From Streptomyces viridiviolaceus (GTDB lineage: Bacteria > Actinomycetota > Actinomycetes > Streptomycetales > Streptomycetaceae), in assembly GCF_014650995.1 (NCBI RefSeq), contig NZ_BMWA01000030.1, forward strand, positions 41,737-105,736: a stretch of DNA of 64,000 nt. The letters are read 5' to 3'. How positions within the stretch are numbered: the first letter of the stretch is position 1; every line of letters begins with the position of its first letter. Of this stretch, positions 48,024 to 55,336 are shown one piece after another. Under the pieces are notes generated by a model that was not told where the DNA came from, did no database searches, and saw only the letters and a list, made by a program, of their open reading frames with translations. The position numbers and the translations under genes are program-made.

Positions 48024-49163
48024 ATGAAACTGACCATCGACACGCCCGCCCTGGCCGACGCCACCCAGTGGGCGCTGCGCGCCATCCCCACCCACCCGCC
48101 GACGCCCGTCCTGGCCGGCATGCGGATCGAAGCCCACGACGGCACCCTGACCCTCGCCGGGTTCGACTACTACCGCTCCGCCCGCGCCCACGAGGCCTGC
48201 GACGCCTCCGAACCCGGCACCGTCCTGGTGCCCGGCCGGGTCCTGGCCGACCTGGTGCGCACCTTCCCCAAAACGAAGCCGACCGACCTGTCCCTGGACG
48301 GCACCGACCTCACCCTGTCCTGCGGCACCGCCCACATCACCCTGCCCACGCTGCCGCTGGAGGACTACCCGTCCCTGCCGGACCTGCCGGCCGCGAGCGG
48401 CACCATCACCGGCGGCGCCCTCGCCCAGGCCATCACCCGGGTCGCCGCGGCCGCCGGCACCGACCAGACCCTGCCCCAGCTGACCGGCGTCGAAGTCGCC
48501 CTCCACCCGGACCAGGTGGTGCTCTCCGCGACCGACCGCTACCACTTCCACGTCGCCCACGTGCCCTGGACACCCAGCCGTGAGGCCACCCCCAGCAAGA
48601 AACGGAAAGACAAGGCCCTCACCGAAGGACAGGTGATCGTCCCGGCCGACGTGCTACGGGACGCCGCCCGCATCCTGGCCGACACCGACCAGGCCACCCT
48701 CACCATCACCGACAGCCAGTTCGCGGTCAGCGTCCCCGGCCGGTCGGCCACCGGCGGCATCATCAACGGCGACTTCCCCCGCTACGCCGCCCTGTTCCCC
48801 ACCGAACTCGCGACCGTCGCCCAGACCAGCACCGAGGACCTCACCACCGCCATCCGGCACCTCACCCCCCTGCTGGGCAAGTCCGACCCGATGATCCTCG
48901 ACATCACCGACGGGCAGATCCACATCAGCGCCGGCACCAGCGACAACGGCCGCGGCCGCGACCAGGTCGACGCCACCCTCACCGAAGGCAGCCCCCTCAC
49001 CATCGCCTTCAACCCCGGCCTGCTGCTGGCCACCCTCCAACAGGTCGACGACCCGGTCATCCAGATGTCCTTCACCACCCCGACCAAGCCCGCCGTCCTG
49101 CACGCCCCCGACGACGCCGACACCTTCCGCGGCCTGATCATGCCGATCCGGCTCAGCAGCTGA
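48024..49163 (+). CDS. dnaN: DNA polymerase III beta-clamp paralogue
   Basis: 379 residues with the three-domain DnaN pattern: MKLTIDTPALADATQWALRA, VLAGMRIEAHDGTLTLAGFD, LEDYPSLPDLP, GVEVALHPDQVVLSATDRYHF and the C-terminal LIMPIRLSS (chromosomal clamps usually end near LLMPVR). Clamps encircle DNA and tether polymerases. A second, plasmid-encoded clamp may serve the plasmid fork or the Y-family polymerase whose gene starts at the right edge. ATG at 48024 with AGGAGCACCGC upstream. Confidence 0.88.
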   Translation: MKLTIDTPALADATQWALRAIPTHPPTPVLAGMRIEAHDGTLTLAGFDYYRSARAHEACDASEPGTVLVPGRVLADLVRTFPKTKPTDLSLDGTDLTLSCGTAHITLPTLPLEDYPSLPDLPAASGTITGGALAQAITRVAAAAGTDQTLPQLTGVEVALHPDQVVLSATDRYHFHVAHVPWTPSREATPSKKRKDKALTEGQVIVPADVLRDAARILADTDQATLTITDSQFAVSVPGRSATGGIINGDFPRYAALFPTELATVAQTSTEDLTTAIRHLTPLLGKSDPMILDITDGQIHISAGTSDNGRGRDQVDATLTEGSPLTIAFNPGLLLATLQQVDDPVIQMSFTTPTKPAVLHAPDDADTFRGLIMPIRLSS

Positions 49164-49192
49164 CGGCCCCCCGTGCCACCCCGGCCCTGCCC

Positions 49193-49227
49193 GGCCGGGG
49201 CGGTGCGGAGGACCGGACAGCCCGGCC
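49193..49227 (+). repeat. 35-bp leader repeat, copy 2
   Basis: GGCCGGGGCGGTG at the left, GACCGGACAGCCCGGCC at the right; two differences from copy 1. Its left part is the right arm of a hairpin with CCACCCCGGCC just upstream. It lies 32 bp before the next start codon, the same geometry as copy 1. Confidence 0.6.
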
Positions 49228-49258
49228 CTACCCGCCAACGACTAACAGGAGAGTGACC

Positions 49259-49588
49259 ATGCGTACCCCCACCATCGCCCACACGCTCGCCGACGACGTG
49301 CAGCTCCTCATCGACGGCTACACCGCCGGAGACGGCCCGAGGCTCCACCGGAAGCACACCCGCGACGCCCAGCGGATCACCAGCTCGCACGACCTCCAGC
49401 CCCGCCTGGTCGACGTTCACCGGCAGGCCCACAGCATGGCGGTCCGCCTCACAGCGCTGAAGGACCAGGCCACCGCCCTCGGGCTCATCACGCTCGCGGA
49501 CCAGATCGACAGCGTCAGCACCGCCGTGCACGACCTGATGACCGAGGCAGCCGCGGCCGCCGTGGCCACCACCTCCGGCAGCGACTGA
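49259..49588 (+). CDS. small helical plasmid protein
   Basis: 109 residues from the ATG at 49259 (AGGAGAG upstream). All-alpha: DDVQLLIDGYTAGDGPRLHR, HRQAHSMAVRLTALKDQATA, ADQIDSVSTAVHDLMTEAAA. No motif beyond coiled-coil tendency. Last gene of the plus-strand transfer block. Confidence 0.65.
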   Translation: MRTPTIAHTLADDVQLLIDGYTAGDGPRLHRKHTRDAQRITSSHDLQPRLVDVHRQAHSMAVRLTALKDQATALGLITLADQIDSVSTAVHDLMTEAAAAAVATTSGSD

Positions 49589-49808
49589 CCGGTCATCCCG
49601 GCCCTCCCAGCGGGCCGACCGGGCAGCGCGACGTCGCTGTGCGGCTCACTCAACCCCCCTCTTCCTGGACCTGCGGGATGGCCGTCGACACGACTCCGGC
49701 CGTCCCGCAGCCCCCCGCTTCTGTCCGCCTCCCATGTGGCCGCCGGAAGGCGGCCACATGCGCCTTCATTTGCCTACACCAGCCATCCACCACGCCCCTC
49801 ATGCCGAG

Positions 49809-49839
49809 CTTGCATTAGCCGTGACAAGGCTCATGCAAG
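49809..49839. promoter_or_regulatory. inverted repeat upstream of PadR gene
   Basis: CTTGCAT (49809-49815) and ATGCAAG (49833-49839) with a 17-bp spacer; GCATTAG is also repeated at 49812 and 49844. It lies 30-60 bp upstream of the PadR-type start, where an autoregulatory operator is expected. Confidence 0.5.
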
Positions 49840-49867
49840 CGTGGCATTAGGTGCTACTCTCGCTGTC

Positions 49868-50269
49868 ATGGAACAGAAGGAACTCACCCCAGCCGTGGTG
49901 AGGATGCTCCAGACCTTCCTCGAAGATCCGGAACGCGTCTTCTACGCCACGGAACTGATGGAGGCTGCCCGAGTCGGCAGCGGCTCGCTGTACCCCGCCC
50001 TCGCGCGCATGGAGCGCGACAGGTGGATCGAGAGCGAGGACGAGGATGTCGATCCGCGGGAGAAGGGGCGCCCCGCCCGCCGCTACTACCGCATGACCAA
50101 GAACGGCGCGCTGGAGGCCCACGTTGCGCTCGTCGAGCTGAGCGAGAGTGTCCGGCCGCCGGCGTCCTCTCCCGGATGGAAGCTCGCCCCGAAGCTCAAC
50201 CGCCTCGGCGCCAAGCTGCTCGGCAACGCCTGCGGTCTGCCACTCGGCCCCGAGGTCAAGGAGGTCTGA
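49868..50269 (+). CDS. PadR-family transcriptional regulator
   Basis: 133 residues from the ATG at 49868. Winged helix: PAVVRMLQTFLEDPERVFYA TELMEAARVGSGSLYPALAR MERDRWIES, then GRPARRYYRMTKNGALEAHV, the wing typical of PadR. The C-terminus is short. PadR proteins often repress a membrane protein gene beside them, and one follows here after five bases. Confidence 0.87.
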   Translation: MEQKELTPAVVRMLQTFLEDPERVFYATELMEAARVGSGSLYPALARMERDRWIESEDEDVDPREKGRPARRYYRMTKNGALEAHVALVELSESVRPPASSPGWKLAPKLNRLGAKLLGNACGLPLGPEVKEV

Positions 50270-50274
50270 GCAGC

Positions 50275-50916
50275 ATGAATACCGTGATGATCACCCAGGC
50301 GGCGGGTGCCGTCACCGGGCACGGATGGACCTGGCTGAACCATGACATTAACGGATGGACCGTCGCGCTGATCGTCGCCATCATCGCTGCCTTCATCTAC
50401 GAGGCGATCATGGCGCTCACCCGCATGGTCACACTCCGCATTCCGTTCCTTGTCCTGTACCTGGCCAGGATCCCGACGCCCGCAACGGAGTGGCCCCACC
50501 TCTTCAAGGCATGGAAGGGAGAGCTTTGGGCCATTCTGAACAACCGCGAGAAGCACTGGCTTCTACGCTTCTTCAAAGGGCTGGCCTTCGCGACTCCCCT
50601 CGCCTTCGGTGCCGCTCGCGCCACCGCCCGCGCTACAGCCGAAGGGCTTCCGGCGGCCAAGAGGAAGGAGGCAGAGGGCGGCGATCATAGGGATGCCTGG
50701 ATCCTGGCCAGTGCCGCTCTGAGTGCCACTCTGGTAGTGACCGCCACCATCTATGAAGGCGTCGGGTGGGTGAGAGGTGACCGTCTTCCATTTGCTGAAG
50801 TATTTTCTGGTATAGCCGTTTTTATCATGTTGTGTGACTTGCTCTTCACTCTCCCGCTCCTCCATCCGGCGAAGCCAGACGTGACAGAGGTAGAACGCCG
50901 CAAGGGTGTCAAATGA
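50275..50916 (+). CDS. membrane protein in PadR operon
   Basis: 213 residues with four hydrophobic segments: WTVALIVAIIAAFIYEAIMA, a weak one at GLAFATPLAFGAARATA, ILASAALSATLVVTATIYEG and AVFIMLCDLLFTLPLL. The middle is amphipathic and charged. It starts just after the PadR stop (GGAGG within the end of padR). Unknown function; expression is probably set by the PadR protein. Confidence 0.75.
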   Translation: MNTVMITQAAGAVTGHGWTWLNHDINGWTVALIVAIIAAFIYEAIMALTRMVTLRIPFLVLYLARIPTPATEWPHLFKAWKGELWAILNNREKHWLLRFFKGLAFATPLAFGAARATARATAEGLPAAKRKEAEGGDHRDAWILASAALSATLVVTATIYEGVGWVRGDRLPFAEVFSGIAVFIMLCDLLFTLPLLHPAKPDVTEVERRKGVK

Positions 50917-51044
50917 TGTGCTGTCACCTTCCGGTCGGTCGTTTCGAGCAGCGGCGCGACCGGTAGGTGCCGCTGGTGTAAGCCGCACGGCCCCCTTCCG
51001 GGGAGGTCCACGTCCAAGTCGTGGCAGCCGGCGCTCCAACTCCC

Positions 51045-51075
51045 AAGGCCCCCGCCATTCCCCGGCGGGGGCCTT
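51045..51075 (+). terminator. intrinsic terminator after PadR operon
   Basis: Perfect 12-bp stem AAGGCCCCCGCC (51045-51056) with GGCGGGGGCCTT (51064-51075), seven-base loop, followed by TGTCGTG. The 358-bp gap 50917-51274 holds nothing else I recognise. Confidence 0.7.
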
Positions 51076-51274
51076 TGTCGTGCCCTGCACGGCAAACCGG
51101 CAAACACCCAGCGGGCGCGTGTCCGGAAGTGAGGTGTGCGCATTCACCGCGACAGGCCCAGATGTCCAAGAGGTGAGTTTCGGGGGTGAGTCCACGGGTG
51201 GCCCCTCAGAGGTTTGTGGTGACCCCAGTCGCGACCCAAACTGCCGGGACTCCAGCGATGCCAAACTACCGGGC

Positions 51275-51715
51275 ATGACTGACGGAGAGAGGCAGTACCA
51301 CCAAGGCTCCCACCCGCCACCTCCAGACCCGTCCGTTCCCCCAGACGCTGACGACTGTGAGGACATCACGCAGACAGCGGGCCCCCGGCAAGGGCCTCAC
51401 CCGCCTCCTCTCCCTCCAGACCCGCCCCCTGTCTACCCACACGCTGGCCCCGTGGACGACCTGGACGAACCTTCAGGCCAAAGGATTCATATTGCTGCAG
51501 CTGCTCGCGATCCCGGTTTGATCGCTTCTATCGCAGCACTGATCGCAGCTGGACTGACAGGAATCGCAGCGATCATCAAAGCCTGGGCACAACTCCTCTA
51601 TGCGCGGGCCGACATGATCCGAGCCCGCGCTGGTGCGCCCGCCGCCCCAGGCGAACAAGCGGATTCAGAGCCGCCTGATGGACCCGGCCGTTCGAACACT
51701 GAGTCCAACGCCTGA
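51275..51715 (+). CDS. Pro-rich protein with one membrane helix, uncertain
   Basis: 146 residues from the ATG at 51275. Pro/Asp-rich first half (HPPPPDPSVPPDADD, HPPPLPPDPPPVYP) then one hydrophobic helix GLIASIAALIAAGLTGIAAI and a short basic/acidic tail. The ribosome site is poor, so the start is uncertain, but the frame has coding-like bias and is followed by a strong hairpin. No known family. Confidence 0.5.
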   Translation: MTDGERQYHQGSHPPPPDPSVPPDADDCEDITQTAGPRQGPHPPPLPPDPPPVYPHAGPVDDLDEPSGQRIHIAAAARDPGLIASIAALIAAGLTGIAAIIKAWAQLLYARADMIRARAGAPAAPGEQADSEPPDGPGRSNTESNA

Positions 51716-51900
51716 CTGTTCGTCGCCTCAAGAGGTTCGTGTTACGCGGGAACCACCTGGCGCATGGTGTGGGCACCAACCACCGAGCCCGGCGTCGTCC
51801 CCATGACCGCCATGCGACACCCTGCCGCCCCGGCTTCTGCCGCTGGCATTCCCAGCCCGGACCAGGGTGTGCACCAGCCGCCTGGGCTCCCTGACATGAC

Positions 51901-51940
51901 AAGGTCCCTCCTCTCCATGGACTCGGAGAGGAGGGACCTT
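51901..51940. terminator. strong hairpin between convergent genes
   Basis: Perfect 16-bp stem AAGGTCCCTCCTCTCC (51901-51916) with its complement (51925-51940), eight-base loop, followed by TGGTGTTTT on the plus strand. Separates the plus-strand Pro-rich gene from the converging parB. Confidence 0.75.
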
Positions 51941-51960
51941 TGGTGTTTTGTGGGCTGCCG

Positions 51961-53232
51961 TCAGGCTGGCTGTTGCTCCAGTTCGCTCAACTCCAGCAGG
52001 AGCGCCCGGTACGCCTCGGGGTGATTATCCCGCAGGACTGCCAACCAGAGACGTGCACCCTGGGCAAAGTCGTCAGTGGCCATCTTCAGGTGCAGATGAT
52101 GGACGATGTAGGCGGCGTCGTCGTAAGGCAGCTGACGCGGCTGTTCGCGGCTGCTGTCGCCAGCAGAGCCCTCTCCGGAGCCAGTGGAGGTGCCCTTCTG
52201 CGTCGGCCTGCGCTGAGTCGGAGGCTTGACCGCACTCTTCTCGGCCGCCGCGGCCGCTGGTTTGTTGTCCGCGGACAACAAACCAGCTTCGGGCTGCGAA
52301 CCAGTCAGCTGTCCGCCGCTCTTGTTGTCCGCGGACAACGAACCGCTGCCTGAACCACCCGACACGGATCCGCCAGGCAGGGCATTCCCGGCTGCCGGAC
52401 CTTGAACCTCAGGTTTGTTGTCCGCGGACAACAAACCTGAATCGCCCGCAGCGCGCAGCGTCTGAAGCTCGAGCCGCTCCCTGGCCTTGGCCAGGGCTGC
52501 TGCCTCCTTCGCCGCTTTCAGATGGTCCAGAAGCGCGGTTGCTCCCAGCTCGGGGTTGTCCTTGGCGTACCGGGCCAGCGACCGCCCATCGCGCTCAGCA
52601 AGAGTGCCGGCGCTCAGCATGGTCTGCAGCTCTTCAGGCAGCTCAAGCAGCGCGAGCTGGTTGGTAACCCACGAACGGTCCTTGCCGAGCTGCTCGGCTG
52701 CCCGAGCCTTGGCGCCGCGCTCCGCCGTCTCCGCGCACACGGCGACCAGCTGCTCCACGCCGCGAGCACGTTCTATTACGTCGAAGTCCTCCCGGTCGAG
52801 GTTCTCCTTGAGCAGGTGGTTTATGAACGCTTCGCGATCGGAGGCCAGATCGTCCCGGACAACGAAGTCCAAGGCTTCCAGGCCGACGTGGACGGCGCTG
52901 CGGAAGCGTCGCTCACCGTTGACCACGACGTGAGTGGCGTCGCCGATCTGGTCCTCGTGGTCCGGCCACAGTGCCAGGTAGGCGGCCCGGGTCACGGCGA
53001 CACATGCGGCCAGTTGTGCCTGGCGCAGTTCCTCGCCGAAGCGGGTCTTCTCCTCGTCAGTACCGAAGTTCCGGCGCGGGTTGAGGGGGGTGGGGGAGAC
53101 CTCGTCCAGTCGCAGCCGGACCAGTTCGTAGACAGGGACATCTCCCTGGGTCACGGCCTTCGCGCGGCCGCGTGCACTGCGGCCACGCCGCTCAAAAGAA
53201 GAGCCCTTTCCCAGTCGGTCGGCGACGCTCAT
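51961..53232 (-). CDS. parB: ParB-type partition protein
   Basis: 423 residues from the ATG at 53232, which overlaps the parA stop by four bases (ATGA). ParB features: LNPRRNF near 50, the CTPase motif NGERRFRSA near 105-113, and a central helix-turn-helix (ARAAEQLGKDRSWVTNQLAL LELPEEL). A long Gly/Ser linker follows, containing the sequence LSADNK three times (about residues 269, 300, 320), each encoded by a 16-bp palindrome. The C-terminal helical part is probably for dimerisation. It loads on parS, spreads, and works with ParA to partition the plasmid. Confidence 0.9.
   Translation of the reverse strand: MSVADRLGKGSSFERRGRSARGRAKAVTQGDVPVYELVRLRLDEVSPTPLNPRRNFGTDEEKTRFGEELRQAQLAACVAVTRAAYLALWPDHEDQIGDATHVVVNGERRFRSAVHVGLEALDFVVRDDLASDREAFINHLLKENLDREDFDVIERARGVEQLVAVCAETAERGAKARAAEQLGKDRSWVTNQLALLELPEELQTMLSAGTLAERDGRSLARYAKDNPELGATALLDHLKAAKEAAALAKARERLELQTLRAAGDSGLLSADNKPEVQGPAAGNALPGGSVSGGSGSGSLSADNKSGGQLTGSQPEAGLLSADNKPAAAAAEKSAVKPPTQRRPTQKGTSTGSGEGSAGDSSREQPRQLPYDDAAYIVHHLHLKMATDDFAQGARLWLAVLRDNHPEAYRALLLELSELEQQPA
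52256..52287. repeat. parS-like palindrome 1 (inside parB)
   Basis: Perfect 32-bp palindrome with core GTTGTCCGCGGACAAC and arms extending eight bases on each side (GCTGGTTT... and complement). Encodes LLSADNKP in parB. Confidence 0.75.
52324..52339. repeat. parS-like palindrome 2 (inside parB)
   Basis: GTTGTCCGCGGACAAC, perfect 16-bp core; the next outer position breaks symmetry. Centre 60 bp from palindrome 1. Confidence 0.75.
52409..52440. repeat. parS-like palindrome 3 (inside parB)
   Basis: Perfect 32-bp palindrome with the same 16-bp core, arms TCAGGTTT... and complement. Centre 93 bp from palindrome 2. Confidence 0.75.
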
Positions 53233-54386
53233 CCGCTGATCCTCCGTGCGATGGTCCGCATAGCTTCTGCCTGCTCGCAGTAGGGGGCATGGGCCAGCAG
53301 CGGCGCCTTCAGCCGTACCGCCTCGCGCTGGTCCTTCAGTTCCGGGACGACGGCCAGCACCGGAGGCTCCCCGAACTTCTGCCACTCCTCCAGCGACGAC
53401 GTCGCAACGTAGCCCTTGCGGCTGTCGTACATGTTGACCACGAACCCGAGCTGGGCGATGTCGATGTCCATGTCCTCAACGAGGTCCTGGATCTGCTCCT
53501 CGAGCATGTCGTAGGCGTCAGCTGACGAGTCCTCCGACAGGACCGGGACGACGATGCCCGACGTGTCGGACTCTTCGCCGTCCCGGGTACGGCAGTAGTA
53601 GATGGCTGTGTCCATGCTGTAGCCGAGGCTCGGAGGGCAGTCCACCACGATGAAGTCGAAGTCGTGCTCCAGGGGCTCCAGCGCCTTCTCCAGCGCTGTC
53701 TCCTTGATTCGCACCACGCGGCTCGTGGCCAGCTTGGCGTCCAGGAGGAACGCGTCCTTGCAGGCCGGCAGGAGCCAGAGGTGGTCCTCGAAGTCGCCGC
53801 CCTTTATCGGCACCAGCAGGTCGGCGAGCTGACCGTCCTTGACCTCACCGAGCATGTGCTTGGCGAGGCTGGGGCTGTCGATTTCAATCAGTGGGTGACC
53901 GAGCTGCTTGGTCAGGTGGCCCTGAGGGTCGAAGTCGATCAGGAGGGTGCGGTGGCCGGACTCTGCCAGGGCCTGGGCAACGCCGGCTGACACCGAGGTT
54001 TTCCCAACCCCGCCCTTCTGGTTGCCGAAGATGATGCGGCGTGCCCCGGTAACGCGCTGGGGCTTCGGCCGCGGTGAAGGATGCTCATCGAGCCACAGTC
54101 GGATCGCCTGGGCGAGGCCCTGGTTATAGGAGATCCCGCGGGACTTGCAGTCCTTCTTGAGCTCGTCGTACAGCCCGGTCGGTAGATAGGTCGCGAATGA
54201 CGTGCCGCCAGATGTCTCAACGGCAGGCCGACTCCTGGTCTGTCTCCACGCTTCGACGCCCTGGGTCACGGCGTCCTGGATGTCGACATCAAGCTCGGCA
54301 GCACGGACCTTGAGCTCTTTCCGGAGCTCAGCAGGCAGCTTGGCTACTACCTTTTGCCTATTGCTCGGGTCGTATGGGGCAGTCAT
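53229..54386 (-). CDS. parA: ParA-type partition ATPase with N-terminal ribbon-helix-helix repeats
   Basis: 385 residues. Deviant Walker A KGGVGKT at 124-130 (GNQKGGVGKTSVSAGVAQAL), Walker A' LLIDFDPQGHLTKQLG and Walker B FDFIVVDCPPSLG. The first 110 residues contain two segments that each look like a ribbon-helix-helix: VVAKLPAELRKELKVRAAEL (10-50) and SFATYLPTGLYDELKKDCKS (62-100). Type Ia ParA proteins also carry N-terminal DNA-binding domains for autoregulation, but a double RHH is unusual. Forms an operon with parB; a parS-like palindrome lies 57 bp upstream. Confidence 0.92.
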   Translation of the reverse strand: MTAPYDPSNRQKVVAKLPAELRKELKVRAAELDVDIQDAVTQGVEAWRQTRSRPAVETSGGTSFATYLPTGLYDELKKDCKSRGISYNQGLAQAIRLWLDEHPSPRPKPQRVTGARRIIFGNQKGGVGKTSVSAGVAQALAESGHRTLLIDFDPQGHLTKQLGHPLIEIDSPSLAKHMLGEVKDGQLADLLVPIKGGDFEDHLWLLPACKDAFLLDAKLATSRVVRIKETALEKALEPLEHDFDFIVVDCPPSLGYSMDTAIYYCRTRDGEESDTSGIVVPVLSEDSSADAYDMLEEQIQDLVEDMDIDIAQLGFVVNMYDSRKGYVATSSLEEWQKFGEPPVLAVVPELKDQREAVRLKAPLLAHAPYCEQAEAMRTIARRISG

Positions 54387-54442
54387 AGCGCTACCTTACT
54401 CACTTCGTCGGTGATGGGACCACCATCGGGGCGTGGCGTGTC

Positions 54443-54464
54443 GTTGTTGTCCGCGGACAACAAC
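54443..54464. repeat. parS-like palindrome 4 (upstream of parA)
   Basis: Perfect 22-bp palindrome with the core GTTGTCCGCGGACAAC flanked by GTT/AAC, 57 bp upstream of the parA start. As centromere and perhaps part of the operon's control region. Confidence 0.75.
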
Positions 54465-54494
54465 CGACCGGTGGAGTGTTGTCCTGTCCCGGCG

Positions 54495-54557
54495 ATGTGT
54501 AGGCAGTCCCGCTTTTCTGTAGGCGCGTGGGCTGGTGTCCCAGTTATGTGTAGGCAG
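54495..54557. repeat. TGTAGGC direct repeats upstream of parA
   Basis: ATGTGTAGGCAG occurs at 54495-54506 and 54546-54557, with a shorter CTGTAGGC at 54517-54524. Three copies in 60 bp, near where the parAB promoter should be. Possible operator for the ParA ribbon-helix-helix domain. Confidence 0.5.
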
Positions 54558-54774
54558 GTTCTACGGCGCTCGGTCACGGGCAGGCGGGCGCTTTGACGGC
54601 TGAGTCGGCGGTCGGTGGCCTTCCGGAGGGCCAGATGGGTGTGCGCGAGACACGGTGGGGCTGCCCAGCTGGAGTACGTCAATGCTGGAAGGCGTCCATG
54701 AGCGGGCGCGCTCGGAAGCCTTTGGGCGGTCGCTTTCAAGACCGCGCTGCAGAGCGATCGCGCGCTGCCTCCGG

Positions 54775-55022
54775 ACTGCCGGTCAGCTTGTTGTGGGGAG
54801 GGGAACATCCTCGATGGAGATCTGGTCGTCGTCCGTATTCAACCGACCGCAGAGCAGGGGGACGTGGTAGCTGCCACGCCGGACGGCGAGGCCACAGCGA
54901 AGCGCCTCAAGCATGACGGCCCGGACACCTGGCTGATGCCCGACAACACGGCCTACGCCCCGATCCGAGGGAACGATGCCACCATCCTTGCCATCATCAC
55001 GGCCGTAATGCGCAAGATCTGA
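54775..55022 (+). pseudogene. lexA relic (C-terminal domain)
   Basis: In one frame from about 54806 to the TGA at 55022 the translation is LDGDLVVVRIQPTAEQGDVV, AATPDGEATAKRLKHDGPDT, WLMPDNTAYAPIRGNDATIL, a close match to the LexA S24 peptidase domain including the catalytic Lys of EATxK. The preceding piece QLVVGRGTSS, in another frame, matches the LexA segment before the catalytic Ser, but about 15 residues with that Ser are missing. No N-terminal winged helix is found. Confidence 0.7.
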
Positions 55023-55336
55023 GGCCCGACGTGAGCTCGTGAGCGCAGAGCGAGCTCCGGCATGACTTTGGGAGACCCGCGCCGCGGTCCGAGCGACCCA
55101 GTGGCGCACCTGCTGGGCCCGTACCGCGCGGCACGCGTGACATCCTGCCACGAACGAGCAGTCCTCAGCCTCGCCGTCACCCGCATCGACGGAGCCAGCA
55201 CCTGGCGCACCTTCCGCTCGGTGGTCCTCGCGACGAGCCGCAACGCCCTGGTCACCGTCTCGCTCCTCAGCTTCGGCTTCACGACTGCGGGCGCAGGGCT
55301 TCTTGTCATGATTCCGTGCCGTGGTGGAGGATCAGC
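55023..55336. other. 314-bp gap, nothing supported
   Basis: No ribosome-site-linked frame or recognisable domain on either strand. It lies between the lexA relic and the membrane protein gene and should hold that gene's promoter. Confidence 0.4.

Noticed and set aside
51010..51075. tRNA or attachment site suggested by several short stems
   Set aside because: No T-loop GGTTCGAATCC-type sequence or cloverleaf; the main stem reads as a terminator.
52256..52440. Reading the three palindromes as a CRISPR-like array
   Set aside because: Spacings differ (60 and 93 bp), the repeats are within a coding frame and a fourth lies 2 kb away beside parA; parS explains them better.
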